64,000 nt of DNA from Muribaculaceae bacterium (GTDB lineage: Bacteria > Bacteroidota > Bacteroidia > Bacteroidales > Muribaculaceae): contig JAMPGA010000001.1 in NCBI GenBank assembly GCA_023664185.1, forward strand, positions 589,840 to 653,839, given 5' to 3'. Shown here in pieces: positions 17,765 to 28,121 of the stretch. The notes under the pieces were generated by a model. It ran no database searches. It had not been told where the DNA came from and worked only from the letters and a program-made list of their open reading frames with translations. Both the position numbers and the translations under genes were made by a program. Numbering within the stretch: position 1 is the first letter of the stretch; each line of letters begins with the position of its first letter.

Positions 17765-19068
17765 TTGGATATTTGCAGCAGACTGTTGAACAATTCGATA
17801 TAACGGTCGGAGATTCTCTGGGCGCCAAAGCGCTCGGCCACCGAGCGGTGCAGATAGTCGCGGTCTATCTCCGAGCCCAAAGCCCAGAGCACGCCGTTGG
17901 CTATATCCTGCGGATCCTTGTATCGGGCTATATAGCCGGTGTCGAGATGGGTCACTATGTCTTCCCTGCCGTCGCCGCCAAAGGTGACAGGGATGGCACC
18001 GGCCGCCTGTCCCTCTATGAGTGTGCCCTGCAGCGACTCGCACAGCGAGGTGGAGAGCACTACCTTGGCCGAAGCGTAGAGATAGCGCAATATCTTCTGG
18101 TCGCGCACCATGCCCAGCCAGCGGTGCGACATGCGCAGCTTGTCGAGCATCTCGGGGTTCTTCATGCTGCCGAAAAAGTATACGGCAGTGGAGTTGGCTA
18201 TGGCGGGGTAATTGTCGAATATGATGTTGAGGGCGTCGATGGTGTATTGCAGCCCTTTTATGGGGTCGTCGAGACGCGCGGCACCAAAGAGTATCAGGTT
18301 GGGCTTGGTCAGGGAGAGCAGAGAGTCTATGTGGGCCGGCGGAGTGGTGTAGAAGTTTTCCACCGGAAAGGCATTGTGGATGGTGGTGACGGGCTTGTCG
18401 CACAGCAGCGATGAGGAGCGGGCTTTCTTTTCGAGCCATTTCGACACGGTGACAAACGTGATGGGCACCTCGGAATAGATTTTCATCTTCTGCTGCCACA
18501 CGCGGTGTGAGATATCGTCGAACGAGCCCCCACCGCTCACAAACATGCAGCCGCCACACTGGTCGCGATAGTGGTCGCACTCGTAGGCATGGTGACATAT
18601 GCCGGTGAAGGCCCACATGTCGTGGAGGGTCCACACTATCTTCTTGCCCATAAGGTGGAGCTGCTTTATGCCCTCGAGGTTCATAAGTCCCTGGTTAGTC
18701 CAGTTCAGACATACAATGTCGGCCTCGCGGGCCCAGGGATGGGAATGTATGTTGATGGCGAAGTCGCCCGTGGAGACCTGGAAAATTTTGTCGAGGGGTA
18801 TGGAGCCTCTGAGCAGCATCCACAGGCGCTCCATGCAGAATCGCATGCCGCGGTTGAATCTCTTGCCCACCACGTCTACACACTCCTCGCCCGACGTCTT
18901 GGTGTATACCAGCATCCTGACGTCGAGGCCGCGCTTACGCAGAGCCTGGAGCAGTCGGAATGTCACCACGGCTGCACCTCCCAGCGTGTCGCTATGGTTT
19001 ACCAACAGTATCTTGCGTCCTTTCAGGCTCTCAACGCCGTCTGTTTCCGGTTGATGATTTTCCGTCAT
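17761..19068 (-). CDS. Glycosyltransferase, GT4-like (GT-B fold)
   Basis: A 435-residue protein. The ATG at 19068 (MTENHQPETDG) is chosen because it places KILLVNHSDTLGGAAVV, the usual GT-B N-terminal strand and glycine loop, near the start; this overlaps the end of the DUF389 gene by 38 bases. The C-terminal half has the E-x7-E element of GT4 enzymes (CESLQGTLIEG). A cysteine/histidine-rich stretch (CHHAYECDHYRDQCGGC) occurs mid-protein and could bind metal, as in some WcaI/WbuB-like glycosyltransferases. It is coupled to an SDR gene, suggesting a cell-surface glycan pathway. Confidence 0.87.
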   Translation of the reverse strand: MTENHQPETDGVESLKGRKILLVNHSDTLGGAAVVTFRLLQALRKRGLDVRMLVYTKTSGEECVDVVGKRFNRGMRFCMERLWMLLRGSIPLDKIFQVSTGDFAINIHSHPWAREADIVCLNWTNQGLMNLEGIKQLHLMGKKIVWTLHDMWAFTGICHHAYECDHYRDQCGGCMFVSGGGSFDDISHRVWQQKMKIYSEVPITFVTVSKWLEKKARSSSLLCDKPVTTIHNAFPVENFYTTPPAHIDSLLSLTKPNLILFGAARLDDPIKGLQYTIDALNIIFDNYPAIANSTAVYFFGSMKNPEMLDKLRMSHRWLGMVRDQKILRYLYASAKVVLSTSLCESLQGTLIEGQAAGAIPVTFGGDGREDIVTHLDTGYIARYKDPQDIANGVLWALGSEIDRDYLHRSVAERFGAQRISDRYIELFNSLLQISK

Positions 19069-20452
19069 CCTTATTTTTGTTGTCTTGTGTGCTGAATTTG
19101 AGATTGCCGATGTTGACAATCGAGATTGATTTGATTTCGAGGCGCGCTTCCAGATATCGGGCCATCTCGCGCTCCTTGGCCGCGGAGAGCGGCGAGGAGT
19201 ATGACACGAGCGCCACATTCAGGGTGTCGAGCCCGGCGGTGGCTATATTGCCGAATATCGCGCGGGTCACGGCCAGCTCTTTCACTTGGGGGAACAGCAC
19301 CCTCACCTCGGGAGCCAAGCGTCCGGCTATGGTGTCGTTGATGTTGGCCTCGTGGATTATCTGGCGCAGTGAGTCGATGGAGGCCTGCTTGCTCACCAGC
19401 GAGTTCTGGGCCATCTCGTAGATATCTTTCACCGATTGCGAGGAGTTTTCGCCGGGTGTGTATCCCAGATCGCCCTGCACTATATGGAGCTGCACTCCAT
19501 TGAGGCCGTAGAGCTGGAGCCTGGAGGAGAGCGCCAGATTCAATGAATCTGTGGGGAGAATTTTGCCTATCAGGGTTATGGTGATGACACGCTTGCCATC
19601 CTCTACATCGGCCTCCGACGACAGTACCCTTGTGGCCGGGAACACACACTCGTGTGCCACGAAGCGCTGGGCGTTCTGCTCGAAGCGTGTCTGCCGCAGC
19701 ATGGTGTATGTCAGATAGAGCGAGGGGAGCAGCGTCAGGATAGCTATGGTATAGACCGTGCGACGCACCTTGCGCGCTCTCTCCGGATTGTCGCTGGCCA
19801 CGGGTGTAAAGTGCATCAGTTTCACCCCGATAAATGTGGCGAGGGCTATGTAGATGGAGTTGATGAGGAAGAGGTAGAAGGCGCCGAAGAAATAGTTGGG
19901 CTGGAAGGTGGCTATGCCGTAGCCTGCTGTGCACAGAGGGGGCATCAGGGCGGTGGCTATGGCCACACCGGGGATTACGTTGCCCTTAGATTTCGACCCG
20001 ATGGCTATGATGCCGGCACCGCCGCCTATGAAGCCTATGAGCACATCGTAGATGGTGGGCGAGGTGCGGGCAAAGAGCTCGGAGTGGTTCTCGGACACGG
20101 GCGAGATCAGGAAGAAGAGCGTGGAGGTGAGCACCGAAAATCCGGCCGCTATTACCAGATTGCGCAGGGCGCGCTTGATGAGCTGGAAATCCTGCACACC
20201 CACCCCGAGGCCTATGCCTATGATAGGCCCCATGAGCGGGGATATGAGCATGGCGCCTATGATTACGGCGGTCGAGTTGGTGTTCAGACCCAGCGAGGCT
20301 ATGAAGATAGCCAGGATGAGGATGAGGATGTTGGTGCCGCGAAATGTGACACCCTCGCGTATCGATGCCTCGGCCTCGGCCTGGCTGACAAGCCAGGGCC
20401 GCAGATCGAAGTAGGCACTGAAGTAGCTGCGCAGACTTTGGAGAGGTTGCAT
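19031..20452 (-). CDS. DUF389 (TIGR00341) family membrane protein
   Basis: A 473-residue protein. After about 40 cytoplasmic residues comes the conserved block FRGTNILILILAIFIASLGLNTNSTAVIIGAMLISPLMGPI, whose pieces (NTNSTAVIIGAML, ISPLMGPI) are diagnostic of DUF389. About six membrane helices are followed by a soluble C-terminal half of some 220 residues. The molecular function of the family is not known. It lies 36 bases after the Na/Pi cotransporter gene, so the two probably share a transcript. Confidence 0.9.
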   Translation of the reverse strand: MQPLQSLRSYFSAYFDLRPWLVSQAEAEASIREGVTFRGTNILILILAIFIASLGLNTNSTAVIIGAMLISPLMGPIIGIGLGVGVQDFQLIKRALRNLVIAAGFSVLTSTLFFLISPVSENHSELFARTSPTIYDVLIGFIGGGAGIIAIGSKSKGNVIPGVAIATALMPPLCTAGYGIATFQPNYFFGAFYLFLINSIYIALATFIGVKLMHFTPVASDNPERARKVRRTVYTIAILTLLPSLYLTYTMLRQTRFEQNAQRFVAHECVFPATRVLSSEADVEDGKRVITITLIGKILPTDSLNLALSSRLQLYGLNGVQLHIVQGDLGYTPGENSSQSVKDIYEMAQNSLVSKQASIDSLRQIIHEANINDTIAGRLAPEVRVLFPQVKELAVTRAIFGNIATAGLDTLNVALVSYSSPLSAAKEREMARYLEARLEIKSISIVNIGNLKFSTQDNKNKDDGKSSTGNRRR

Positions 20453-20488
20453 GTATATGTATTCTTATGTGATAGGGGGGGCAACGGG

Positions 20489-22309
20489 TCAGGCTGCCTT
20501 GTTGCGCGAGAGGTTTCTTAGCTCGTCGACCACATTAATTATATAGTCGCCGATCTTCTCGAGCGAGCCGATGATGTCCATATAATATGTGCCGGCCTGA
20601 TATTCGTAGTGATGTTCGTTGATGTTAGCCACATTAGCCGTGCGCAGCTGGTTGCGCAGGTTGTTGATCTCGCGCTCGCAGTTGTAGGAGGTGATTATAT
20701 CCTTCTCGTCGGTGTGCTCAAAGTCGCGCAGCAGCACAATCTGGTTGGCCACGGCAGCCTCGACGGCTATGAACATTGTGTCGATGTTGTGATAGATCTC
20801 GTCGTTAAACTTGGCTCCGCTCTCGCGCTTGCGTATCAGCACCTTGCCTATGCCGTAGCAGCAGTCGGCTATGGACTCAATCTCGCTCACTATGCGGAAC
20901 ATGGCGGCTATGCGGTGCTTACCCTCGTTGGAGAGTCGGCCCTCCGAACAGCGGTTCAGATAGTCGGCTATTTCTATCTCCATGCGGTCTGAAATCTCCT
21001 CATATTTCTCAAGCCGTGTGAACTGCTTGGTGAAGTCTTCGGAGTTTACTTTTGTGTGAACTATGTTCTGCGCCATACCTATCATGCGCTGCACCCGCTG
21101 GGCATATACCACAAGCTCTTTCTCGGCCTGCGAGAGGTTGAGCTCGGAGGCCGACACCATACCACCCTGGATAAACTTGAGCTGGAACTCTTCCTCCTGG
21201 TTGGGTTTGGCTGGCACCAGACGCTCCACAATCTTGACATACAGACCGGTGAACCAGATCATGATGGAGAGGTTGATGAGGTTGAATATGGTGTGGAACA
21301 CAGACAGACCTATCGACACGCTCTGCTGCATTGATGCTACCTGGGCTGCCACAGGGTGGCCGACGGGGAGCGAATTGTCAAACAGATGGTTGTATGTGTC
21401 GGGGTCGGTAGCCTCAATATGGTTCACGAAGGCCGAGAGGGCGGCGGGATCACCCTGACCCAGCTCCTCGGTGAGCCACTGGGTCAGATGGCAGAAGGGG
21501 AAGAATATGGCCAGAGTCCAGATGGTGCCCAGCACATTGAAGAGCAGGTGGCCCATCGAGGCACGCTTGGCGGCGATATTACCACCCAGCGAGGCCATGA
21601 GCGGGGTGACAGTGGTACCGATGTTTGAACCCAGCACCAGCGCACACGACAGGTCGAAGTCGATCCATCCCTTCGAACACATGATAAGCGTGATGGCAAA
21701 TGTGGCAGCCGACGACTGGATGACCATGGTGACCACCAGACCCACCATCGCGAATATCAGCACCGACCCGAAGCCCATGGAGGTGTAGCGCTGAAGAAAC
21801 GCAAACATCTCGGGGTTGCTCTGAAGATCGGGCACATACTGGCTGATCATGTCCAGACCCATGAAGAGGAATGAGAAGCCTATAAAAAACTCCCCTATCG
21901 ACTTGTTGCGGCTGCTCTTGGTGAAAAGCAGCGGTATGGAAAGACCGATAAGGGGTAGAACGAATGCCGAAATGTTTACCTTAAAGCCGAACAGCGCTAT
22001 GACCCAAGCCGTGAAGGTGGTGCCGACGTTGGCGCCCATGATGACAGCCATCGACTGCCCGAGCGACATGAGACCGGCGTTGACAAAGCTCACCACCATA
22101 ACAGTGGAGGCCGACGACGACTGGATAAGTGCTGTGATCAGGATGCCCGTGAGCATGCCTGTGAAACGGTTGCGGGTCATGGCCGAGAGGATGTTGCGGA
22201 GTCGGTCGCCCGCAGCTTTCTGCAAGCCCTCGCTCATCACTTTCATTCCATAGAGGAACAAGGCGACCGAGCCTATCAGGCAGAGGAAGTCTAAGAAACT
22301 GTAGCTCAT
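20489..22309 (-). CDS. Na/Pi cotransporter family protein with C-terminal PhoU-like domain
   Basis: A 606-residue protein. The ATG at 22309 (MSYSFLDFL) is supported by the promoter just upstream; earlier in-frame starts would precede that promoter. Two inverted Na_Pi_cotrans repeats carry the duplicated QSS signatures (QSSSASTVMVVS and QSSAATFAITLIM). A cytoplasmic helical PhoU-like domain occupies about the last 180 residues. The family imports phosphate with sodium, or exports it, across the inner membrane. It is the first gene of a seven-gene minus-strand operon reaching the O-methyltransferase. Confidence 0.93.
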   Translation of the reverse strand: MSYSFLDFLCLIGSVALFLYGMKVMSEGLQKAAGDRLRNILSAMTRNRFTGMLTGILITALIQSSSASTVMVVSFVNAGLMSLGQSMAVIMGANVGTTFTAWVIALFGFKVNISAFVLPLIGLSIPLLFTKSSRNKSIGEFFIGFSFLFMGLDMISQYVPDLQSNPEMFAFLQRYTSMGFGSVLIFAMVGLVVTMVIQSSAATFAITLIMCSKGWIDFDLSCALVLGSNIGTTVTPLMASLGGNIAAKRASMGHLLFNVLGTIWTLAIFFPFCHLTQWLTEELGQGDPAALSAFVNHIEATDPDTYNHLFDNSLPVGHPVAAQVASMQQSVSIGLSVFHTIFNLINLSIMIWFTGLYVKIVERLVPAKPNQEEEFQLKFIQGGMVSASELNLSQAEKELVVYAQRVQRMIGMAQNIVHTKVNSEDFTKQFTRLEKYEEISDRMEIEIADYLNRCSEGRLSNEGKHRIAAMFRIVSEIESIADCCYGIGKVLIRKRESGAKFNDEIYHNIDTMFIAVEAAVANQIVLLRDFEHTDEKDIITSYNCEREINNLRNQLRTANVANINEHHYEYQAGTYYMDIIGSLEKIGDYIINVVDELRNLSRNKAA

Positions 22310-22336
22310 AAAATAGTTGAGGAATAATATGTATCG

Positions 22337-22367
22337 CAAAGTTATAACATTTTTTATGAACCACAAA
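22337..22367 (-). promoter_or_regulatory. Promoter of the Na/Pi cotransporter operon
   Basis: On the minus strand TTTG (22367-22364), 19 bases, then TAACTTTG (22344-22337), a full match to the phylum consensus, 28 bases before the ATG at 22309. Confidence 0.72.
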
Positions 22368-22588
22368 GATTGCATTGCAAAAAGCACGCACAACGATGGA
22401 CCCCACACACCAAGGAGGGGGGGATAATTATTACCACATCTTCGAGGTTCTGCCATCCCCTCCATACATCGGTAAATCACTGTGGGCCGCTACTTATTGT
22501 ATTTTACACAACTAAATCGATTCAAAACAAATCCATACCGTTTAACATTATTTAATACACATAGAAACTTTTATAACCTAATTTTAAT

Positions 22589-22596
22589 TAATTTTG
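22589..22596 (+). promoter_or_regulatory. Likely -7 box of the susC/susD/pectate lyase operon
   Basis: TAATTTTG fits TAnnTTTG. It would give a leader of about 110 bases before the susC ATG at 22716. The -33 region has no clear TTG, so dependence on an activator is possible. Confidence 0.45.
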
Positions 22597-22715
22597 TAAA
22601 ATCTTATTTAACCATGAAAATCAGAGATGTAGTTTACGGCCTGTGAATGTGACAGATTGCAAACTAACGCAGTGGTAAACAATCAAATCTTATACGTTAA
22701 CCAAATAATTCTACC

Positions 22716-25700
22716 ATGAAAGTTAAAAAAAGTGTTATTGTCAAACGGCGGGGCCCGGTGTCCTGGCTGCTTGCCATCGCGCTGATGGTGGGATGGTGGT
22801 GACGGCCCTATCCGTCAACGCCCAGACAATCAGTGTCAGCGGAACAGTGACTGACAACGAAGGTGAGCCGGTGATCGGCGCCAGCGTTATGGTGGTGGGA
22901 ACCACAACAGGAGCAGCCACCGACATCGATGGCAAGTATCTGCTCAAAAATGTGCCCAGCAACGGCAAACTGCGTTTCTCATATGTGGGATGCACTACCC
23001 AGGAGGTGGCCGTGAAGGGACAGACCACAATTGACGTGGTCCTGGCACAGGAATCAACCATGCTCGACGAGGTTGTGGCCATCGGTTATGCCACCGTGCG
23101 CCGCCGCGACCTCACCGCAGCCACCACATCGGTGGGTGGCAAGGAGCTCCTCGATATCCCCGTCACCACAGCTGCCCAGGCTCTTACGGGCAAGGCTGCC
23201 GGTGTCAACGTGGTGACCCAGAGCGGTGCTCCCGGTGCCGACATCAATATCACTGTGCGTGGCGGTACATCAATCACTCAGAGCTCCGAGCCTCTCTATA
23301 TCGTGGACGGTTTCCAGATGGAAAACGGTCTGCAGAACGTTGATATCAACGATATCGAGACCATCGACGTGATGAAGGATGCCTCGGCAACAGCCATCTA
23401 CGGATCGGCAGGTGCCAACGGCGTTATCATCATCACCACCAAGTCGGGCCAGGCAGGCAAGAGCCAGATCAGCTATAACGGCTATGTCAGCTTCACCCGT
23501 CTGGGCAAGAAGCTCAACCTGCTCAACACCGAGGAATACGTGAAGTATCAGTATGAGTTCCAGAATCTCCGCGGCAACCTGGGCGCCTTCACCACCATCT
23601 TTGGCGGCGACATCAACGCTCCCGGCTTCTATGAGAATGTCTACTCCGACATCGAGCGCGACTATCGCAACCGCGAGGGCATCGACTGGCAGGACGAAGT
23701 GTTTGGCCACACCGGCGTGACCCAGAACCACAACGTCAGCATCACCGGCGGCAACGACAAGACCAACTTTATGGTGAGCTACAACTACACCGGCGAGGAC
23801 GGTATAATGAAAAAACACAACTATGAGAAGAACAGCGTGCGCGCCAAGCTGCGTCACCAGCTCTTCAAAAACGTGCGCTTCGACTTTGCCGTGAGCCTCC
23901 AGTCCACCAAGGTTGAGGGCGGCGGCTCGATGGGCGGCACTCTGAAAGAGACCATCCTCCAGCCCATCACTGGCGGTGTGCTCTGGACAAACGAGCAGAT
24001 GATCAAGACCGACCTCTCCGACGACTATACCTCGCTCCCCGGCGGCTCGGAGTATGACTCAAACAACCCCCTCCTCTCCAACAAGGCCATCGACAATGAG
24101 AAATACACCCGTCTGGCCACTGTGAACGCAGGTCTCGAGATAGACATCATCAAGGGCCTCACATTCCGCACTGCCGGCAGCTACATGTGGCGTCAGACTC
24201 GCCAGGACTATTGGGACAATGGCACCACCAAGCAGGCTGCTGCCAACAAGAGCCCCTATGGCTATGGCTACCGCAACAACGCCGAGAACTCAAACTGGCA
24301 GATAACCAACACCCTCAACTATCACTTCGACATCAACAAAGTCCACGACTTCAACGTGCTCTTAGGTCAGGAGACCTCTTACTGGAACTCGATGTATCTC
24401 AACAATGAATATCGCGAATTCCCCGACGGCAACTTCGGCCTCAACGACGTGAGCATGGCCACTCCCTACACCTGGACTTCGTCCAAGGACAAGGTGGGTC
24501 TGGTGTCAGTCTTCGGACGTCTCTCCTACAGCTATGACAACCGCTATATCATCAACGCCACCATCCGCGGCGACGGTTCGTCGAAGTTTGCCAAGGGCAA
24601 CAAGTGGGACAGCTTCCCCTCAGTGTCGGCAGCATGGCGCATCTCGCAGGAGAAATTCATGGAGAGCACCCGCGACTACCTCAACAGCCTGAAGCTCCGT
24701 GTGGGCTACGGTGTGGCCGGCAACAACAAGATCGACTCCAACATGTATGCCACCAGCTACGGCTCTGGCCACTATGGCAACGGCTCGTCAGACTTCATCA
24801 CCTTCGTGCCCGGCTCTACACTGGGCAATCCTGCCCTAGTTTGGGAGAAGACCAAGACCGTCAACGTGGGTCTGGATATGTCGTGGTTCAACAGCCGCCT
24901 CAACCTCACCCTCGATTGGTATAACAACCAGTCGGAGAACCTTCTCATCAAAAACAAGATCCCCTCGTCGACCGGCTATACCGACCAGTATCAGAACATC
25001 GGCTCGATCCGCAACCGCGGTCTTGAGGTTGTGCTCAACGCCATGCCCGTCGTGACCCGCGACTTCACCTGGACCACCGATTTCAACATATCGTTCAACC
25101 GCTCGAAGGTGCTCTCCATCTATGGCGGCAAGGGCGACGAATCGTTCACACGCGACTATGACGGCGGCAAGGGTGCACAGGCCACATTCCTCATCGAGAA
25201 AGGCAAGCCCCTGGGTCAGTTCTACGGCCTGATCTACGACGGCATCTACACCACCGACGACTTCGACCAGCTCCCCGACGGCGGCTATATGCTCAAGGCC
25301 GGTGTGCCTTCGCTCAAGGGTCTGGCTCGCGAGAAAGTGAAACCCGGCGATGCCAAATACAAACCCATAAAGGGCGAGACCGACAACGCCGGCAACCCCG
25401 TGTGGAGTGTAAACGACCGCACCGTCATCGGACATGCACAGCCCAAGTTTACCGGCGGATGGACCAACACCTTTATGTATAAAGGCTTCGATCTCTCCAT
25501 CTTCCTCAACTTCAGCTATGGCAACGACGTGGTCAACGTGAGCACATCGCGCTTCATCGGCCCGTATCTGCCCAACCAGAACAACATGAAGTCGATGGCT
25601 AACCGCTTCGTGCTCATCGATCCCGCCACAGGCCGCGAGTCGACCAACCTGGCACGTCTGGCCGAGCTCAACCCCAACCAGTATGACGAAGGCACCATGT

Positions 25701-26005
25701 GGAACATCTCGGAAAACAACAAGACAGCCATGACCGACCGCAGCAGCTTCTTCGTGGAAGACGCCTCGTTCCTGCGCATCAACAACATCACCCTGGGCTA
25801 CACCCTCCCCACTTCGCTCACCAAGAAAGCCTATATCAGCAAGCTGCGCGTGTATGCCACAGCCAACAACATCCACACCTTCACCAACTACTCGGGCTAC
25901 GAGCCTGAAGTGGCCGTGTCGGGCAGCGCCCTCACTCCCGGTGTGGACTATTCGGCCTATCCTCGTGCCAAGAGCTGGGTAGTGGGTCTCAACATCACTT
26001 TCTAA
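22716..26005 (+). CDS. SusC/RagA-type TonB-dependent outer-membrane receptor, frameshift in signal peptide
   Basis: The ATG at 22716 starts a typical signal peptide (MKVKKSVIVKRR...WLLAIALMVG) but meets TGA at 22800. The rest of the protein is in another frame, open from 22793 to 26005 (1070 codons), and begins MVVTALSVNAQ, the missing end of the same signal peptide. One extra G in the GGG at 22790-22792 would join the two. The body is a full SusC: carboxypeptidase-regulatory-like domain (ISVSGTVTDNEGEPVIGAS), TonB-box region LDEVVAIGYA, plug domain, and a beta-barrel ending in VVGLNITF. It would import glycan fragments with the SusD encoded next. Sequencing error or a real frameshift cannot be separated here. 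Confidence 0.9.
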
Positions 26006-26024
26006 TCTTCAAGCAGCCACAAAT

Positions 26025-28040
26025 ATGAAAAAGATATATAACATCATTGCTGCCGGAGCGCTTCTGTGCGGTATGACAGCCTGCGAGGACTGGCTCGACA
26101 TGCCTTCCGAGTCGAAGGCCGACAGCGAATCCGTATTCAAAACCATCAGCCGCGCCGACATGACCGTGGCCGGAGCATACGCCCAGCTCCACAGCCAGGA
26201 ACTGGGATATCAGCTCCTCGAGGGCACCGACGAGTGTGCATCAAAGGAGTCGAACTCGAAGTATGACGTCTCAAACTACAACTACACCAACCTCACCGGC
26301 ATGCTCAGCAAGACATACACCCAGATGTATGCCGCCATCGAATATGCCAACGTATGCATCAAGAACCTCGGCAGCGTGCCCGCCTCATCGGATGCCGACA
26401 AGAAGCACCTCGACGGCCTGATGGGCGAGGCTCTGGCCATCCGCGCATATGCCTACTGGAACCTGCTGCGCTTCTATGGCGATGTGCCCTACTCCAACGT
26501 ACCCACTTCGGAGCTCACCACATTCGAGTCGTCGCGTACGGACCGCGATTATATCTACGACCGCTGCGTTGAAGATCTCCAGAATGCCATCGAGCTGCTC
26601 CCCTGGCTCAGCGAGAGCTATCTCACCACCCCCGAGCGCTTCTCAAAGAATGCCGCTTACGGCATCCTGGCCCGTGTGGCTCTCTATGCCGCCGGCCACT
26701 CGCTGCGCTGGGATCTCTCTACCGTGCCCTACAACAACTCGACAGTGCGCATAGCCCAGCGCGACGATCAGGCCCGCATCCGCGAGCTCTATCAGATAGC
26801 CGCCGACGCCTGCGCTGCCGTGATCAATCATGGCGAAAACAAACTCGTGGACACCTACGACCAGCTGTTCCGCGACCTGGCCTGCAAGCGCTTCAACAAG
26901 GAGTCGATGTTTGAGTATGGATGGTATGGCGTCAAATCCGTCGACGTCCGCACCGGCTATACCAACGGCATCCCCGGCACCGGCAAGGGCAACCCCCTGT
27001 TCCTGCAGACCGGCTCGCAGATGATCACCATCCCCACTCTCTACTTTGAGTTTGACGAGGGCGACTCTCGCCGCGACGTCTCTGTGTGCAACTACTCACT
27101 GGTGCTCGACTCCAAGAGCCAGGCCTACCGCATGAACACATATGCCGGCATGGGTGTGGGCAAATATCGCATCAACTGGAAATCGGGTCCCGGCTCCAAC
27201 GCCTCGCACGGCGACATCAACTGGCCCATGCTGCGCTATGCCGACGTGCTCCTGATGTATGCCGAGGCTCTCAACGAGCTCAACAATGGCGCCACTACCG
27301 AGGCCGTCAACGCTGTGAAGGAGGTGAGAATCCGCGCCTTCGGCAATGAGGCCAAGATCGGCACCATCCCCACCGCCTATAAGGACTTCCGCGACTACAT
27401 AATCCAGGAGCGCAAGCTCGAGCTCAACAACGAAGGTCTGCGCCGCACCGACCTGACTCGCTGGGGCATCCAGTATGAGTATCTGATGGCCGAGAAAGCC
27501 AAGCTCATCCAGCTGGCCAAGCATGAGGGCAAGTATGCCGACGCTGCCCCCTACTGGGCATTCAAGATCGACGTAGAGCCCAAGCTCGAGGATCCCACCA
27601 TCGCTCTGCCCCACATCGACATCAAGGAGTCTGACCTGGCTCTGCTTGAGCTTGACGACACCAAAAAGGATAAACTCCATATTATCAACGTCGACATGAA
27701 GTCCAACAAGGTGGAAGGCTCCGGACAGGTGTTCTGCAACCTCTATGAGGCCGACGGCAATGTATATCTCAACCAGTCGATGGTGCCTGCAGGTGTCACC
27801 GCAAAGCCCGTGCAGTATGTTCTCATCAACATGTGGAGCATCAACTCCTGCTCGCAGAAGGGCAACCTCTCTGTCGAGGAGGTGAAGGGATATGCCGACA
27901 AGAACCCCTGGCTCACCAGCGCCAACGGCATCTTCTACGGTCTCACCAAGAACAAGACCGAGCTTATGCCCTTCAACACCACATCCATCATTGATGTGAA
28001 CCCCGGTCTTGAAGGTCAGCAGCACCCCGGCTACAACTAA
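26025..28040 (+). CDS. SusD/RagB-type glycan-binding lipoprotein
   Basis: A 671-residue protein, somewhat long for SusD. The signal peptide ends in lipobox GMTAC (lipidated Cys20), and the start of the mature protein (CEDWLDMPSESKADSESVF) is typical of the family. TPR-like helical regions follow, with the conserved NEVRIRAF-type segment (here VKEVRIRAFG) and the ERKLELNNEGLRRTDLTRWG motif near residue 470. It lies on the cell surface and caps the SusC barrel, binding the glycan before import. It is 19 bases from susC. The pectate lyase encoded downstream suggests a pectic ligand (inference). Confidence 0.95.
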   Translation: MKKIYNIIAAGALLCGMTACEDWLDMPSESKADSESVFKTISRADMTVAGAYAQLHSQELGYQLLEGTDECASKESNSKYDVSNYNYTNLTGMLSKTYTQMYAAIEYANVCIKNLGSVPASSDADKKHLDGLMGEALAIRAYAYWNLLRFYGDVPYSNVPTSELTTFESSRTDRDYIYDRCVEDLQNAIELLPWLSESYLTTPERFSKNAAYGILARVALYAAGHSLRWDLSTVPYNNSTVRIAQRDDQARIRELYQIAADACAAVINHGENKLVDTYDQLFRDLACKRFNKESMFEYGWYGVKSVDVRTGYTNGIPGTGKGNPLFLQTGSQMITIPTLYFEFDEGDSRRDVSVCNYSLVLDSKSQAYRMNTYAGMGVGKYRINWKSGPGSNASHGDINWPMLRYADVLLMYAEALNELNNGATTEAVNAVKEVRIRAFGNEAKIGTIPTAYKDFRDYIIQERKLELNNEGLRRTDLTRWGIQYEYLMAEKAKLIQLAKHEGKYADAAPYWAFKIDVEPKLEDPTIALPHIDIKESDLALLELDDTKKDKLHIINVDMKSNKVEGSGQVFCNLYEADGNVYLNQSMVPAGVTAKPVQYVLINMWSINSCSQKGNLSVEEVKGYADKNPWLTSANGIFYGLTKNKTELMPFNTTSIIDVNPGLEGQQHPGYN

Positions 28041-28065
28041 GCCAGACAGTCAGCTGATATAATTG

Positions 28066-28106
28066 GGACGCAGGGGCGGAGTCAGGCTTCACTCCTGCGT
28101 CCTTTC
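28066..28106 (+). terminator. Hairpin with short T-run between susD and the pectate lyase gene
   Basis: A nine-base stem (GGACGCAGG at 28066-28074 with CCTGCGTCC at 28094-28102) is followed by TTTCTT. It could act as a partial terminator that lowers transcription of the lyase relative to susC/susD. No new promoter is seen before the lyase start at 28122. Confidence 0.55.
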
Positions 28107-28121
28107 TTACAACCCATCATT

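Larger units (their letters stand above)
22310..22715. other. 406-base intergenic region between divergent cotransporter and susC genes
   Basis: It holds the cotransporter promoter (22337-22367), a degenerate copy of the REP-like unit (about 22395-22470; CCACACACCAAGG near 22398 and CTTCGAGG near 22441), and the AT-rich susC leader with a -7 box at 22589-22596. A ten-codon frame (22614-22646) lies in the leader; it may be chance. No RNA gene was recognised. Confidence 0.55.

Noticed and set aside
22716..22802. A separate 28-codon peptide gene at the susC start
   Set aside because: Its sequence is the first part of a SusC signal peptide and the rest continues in the neighbouring frame, so a frameshift explains it better.
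24836..25876. 346-codon minus-strand frame inside susC
   Set aside because: It is antisense to the conserved barrel region and its translation is low-complexity without family motifs.
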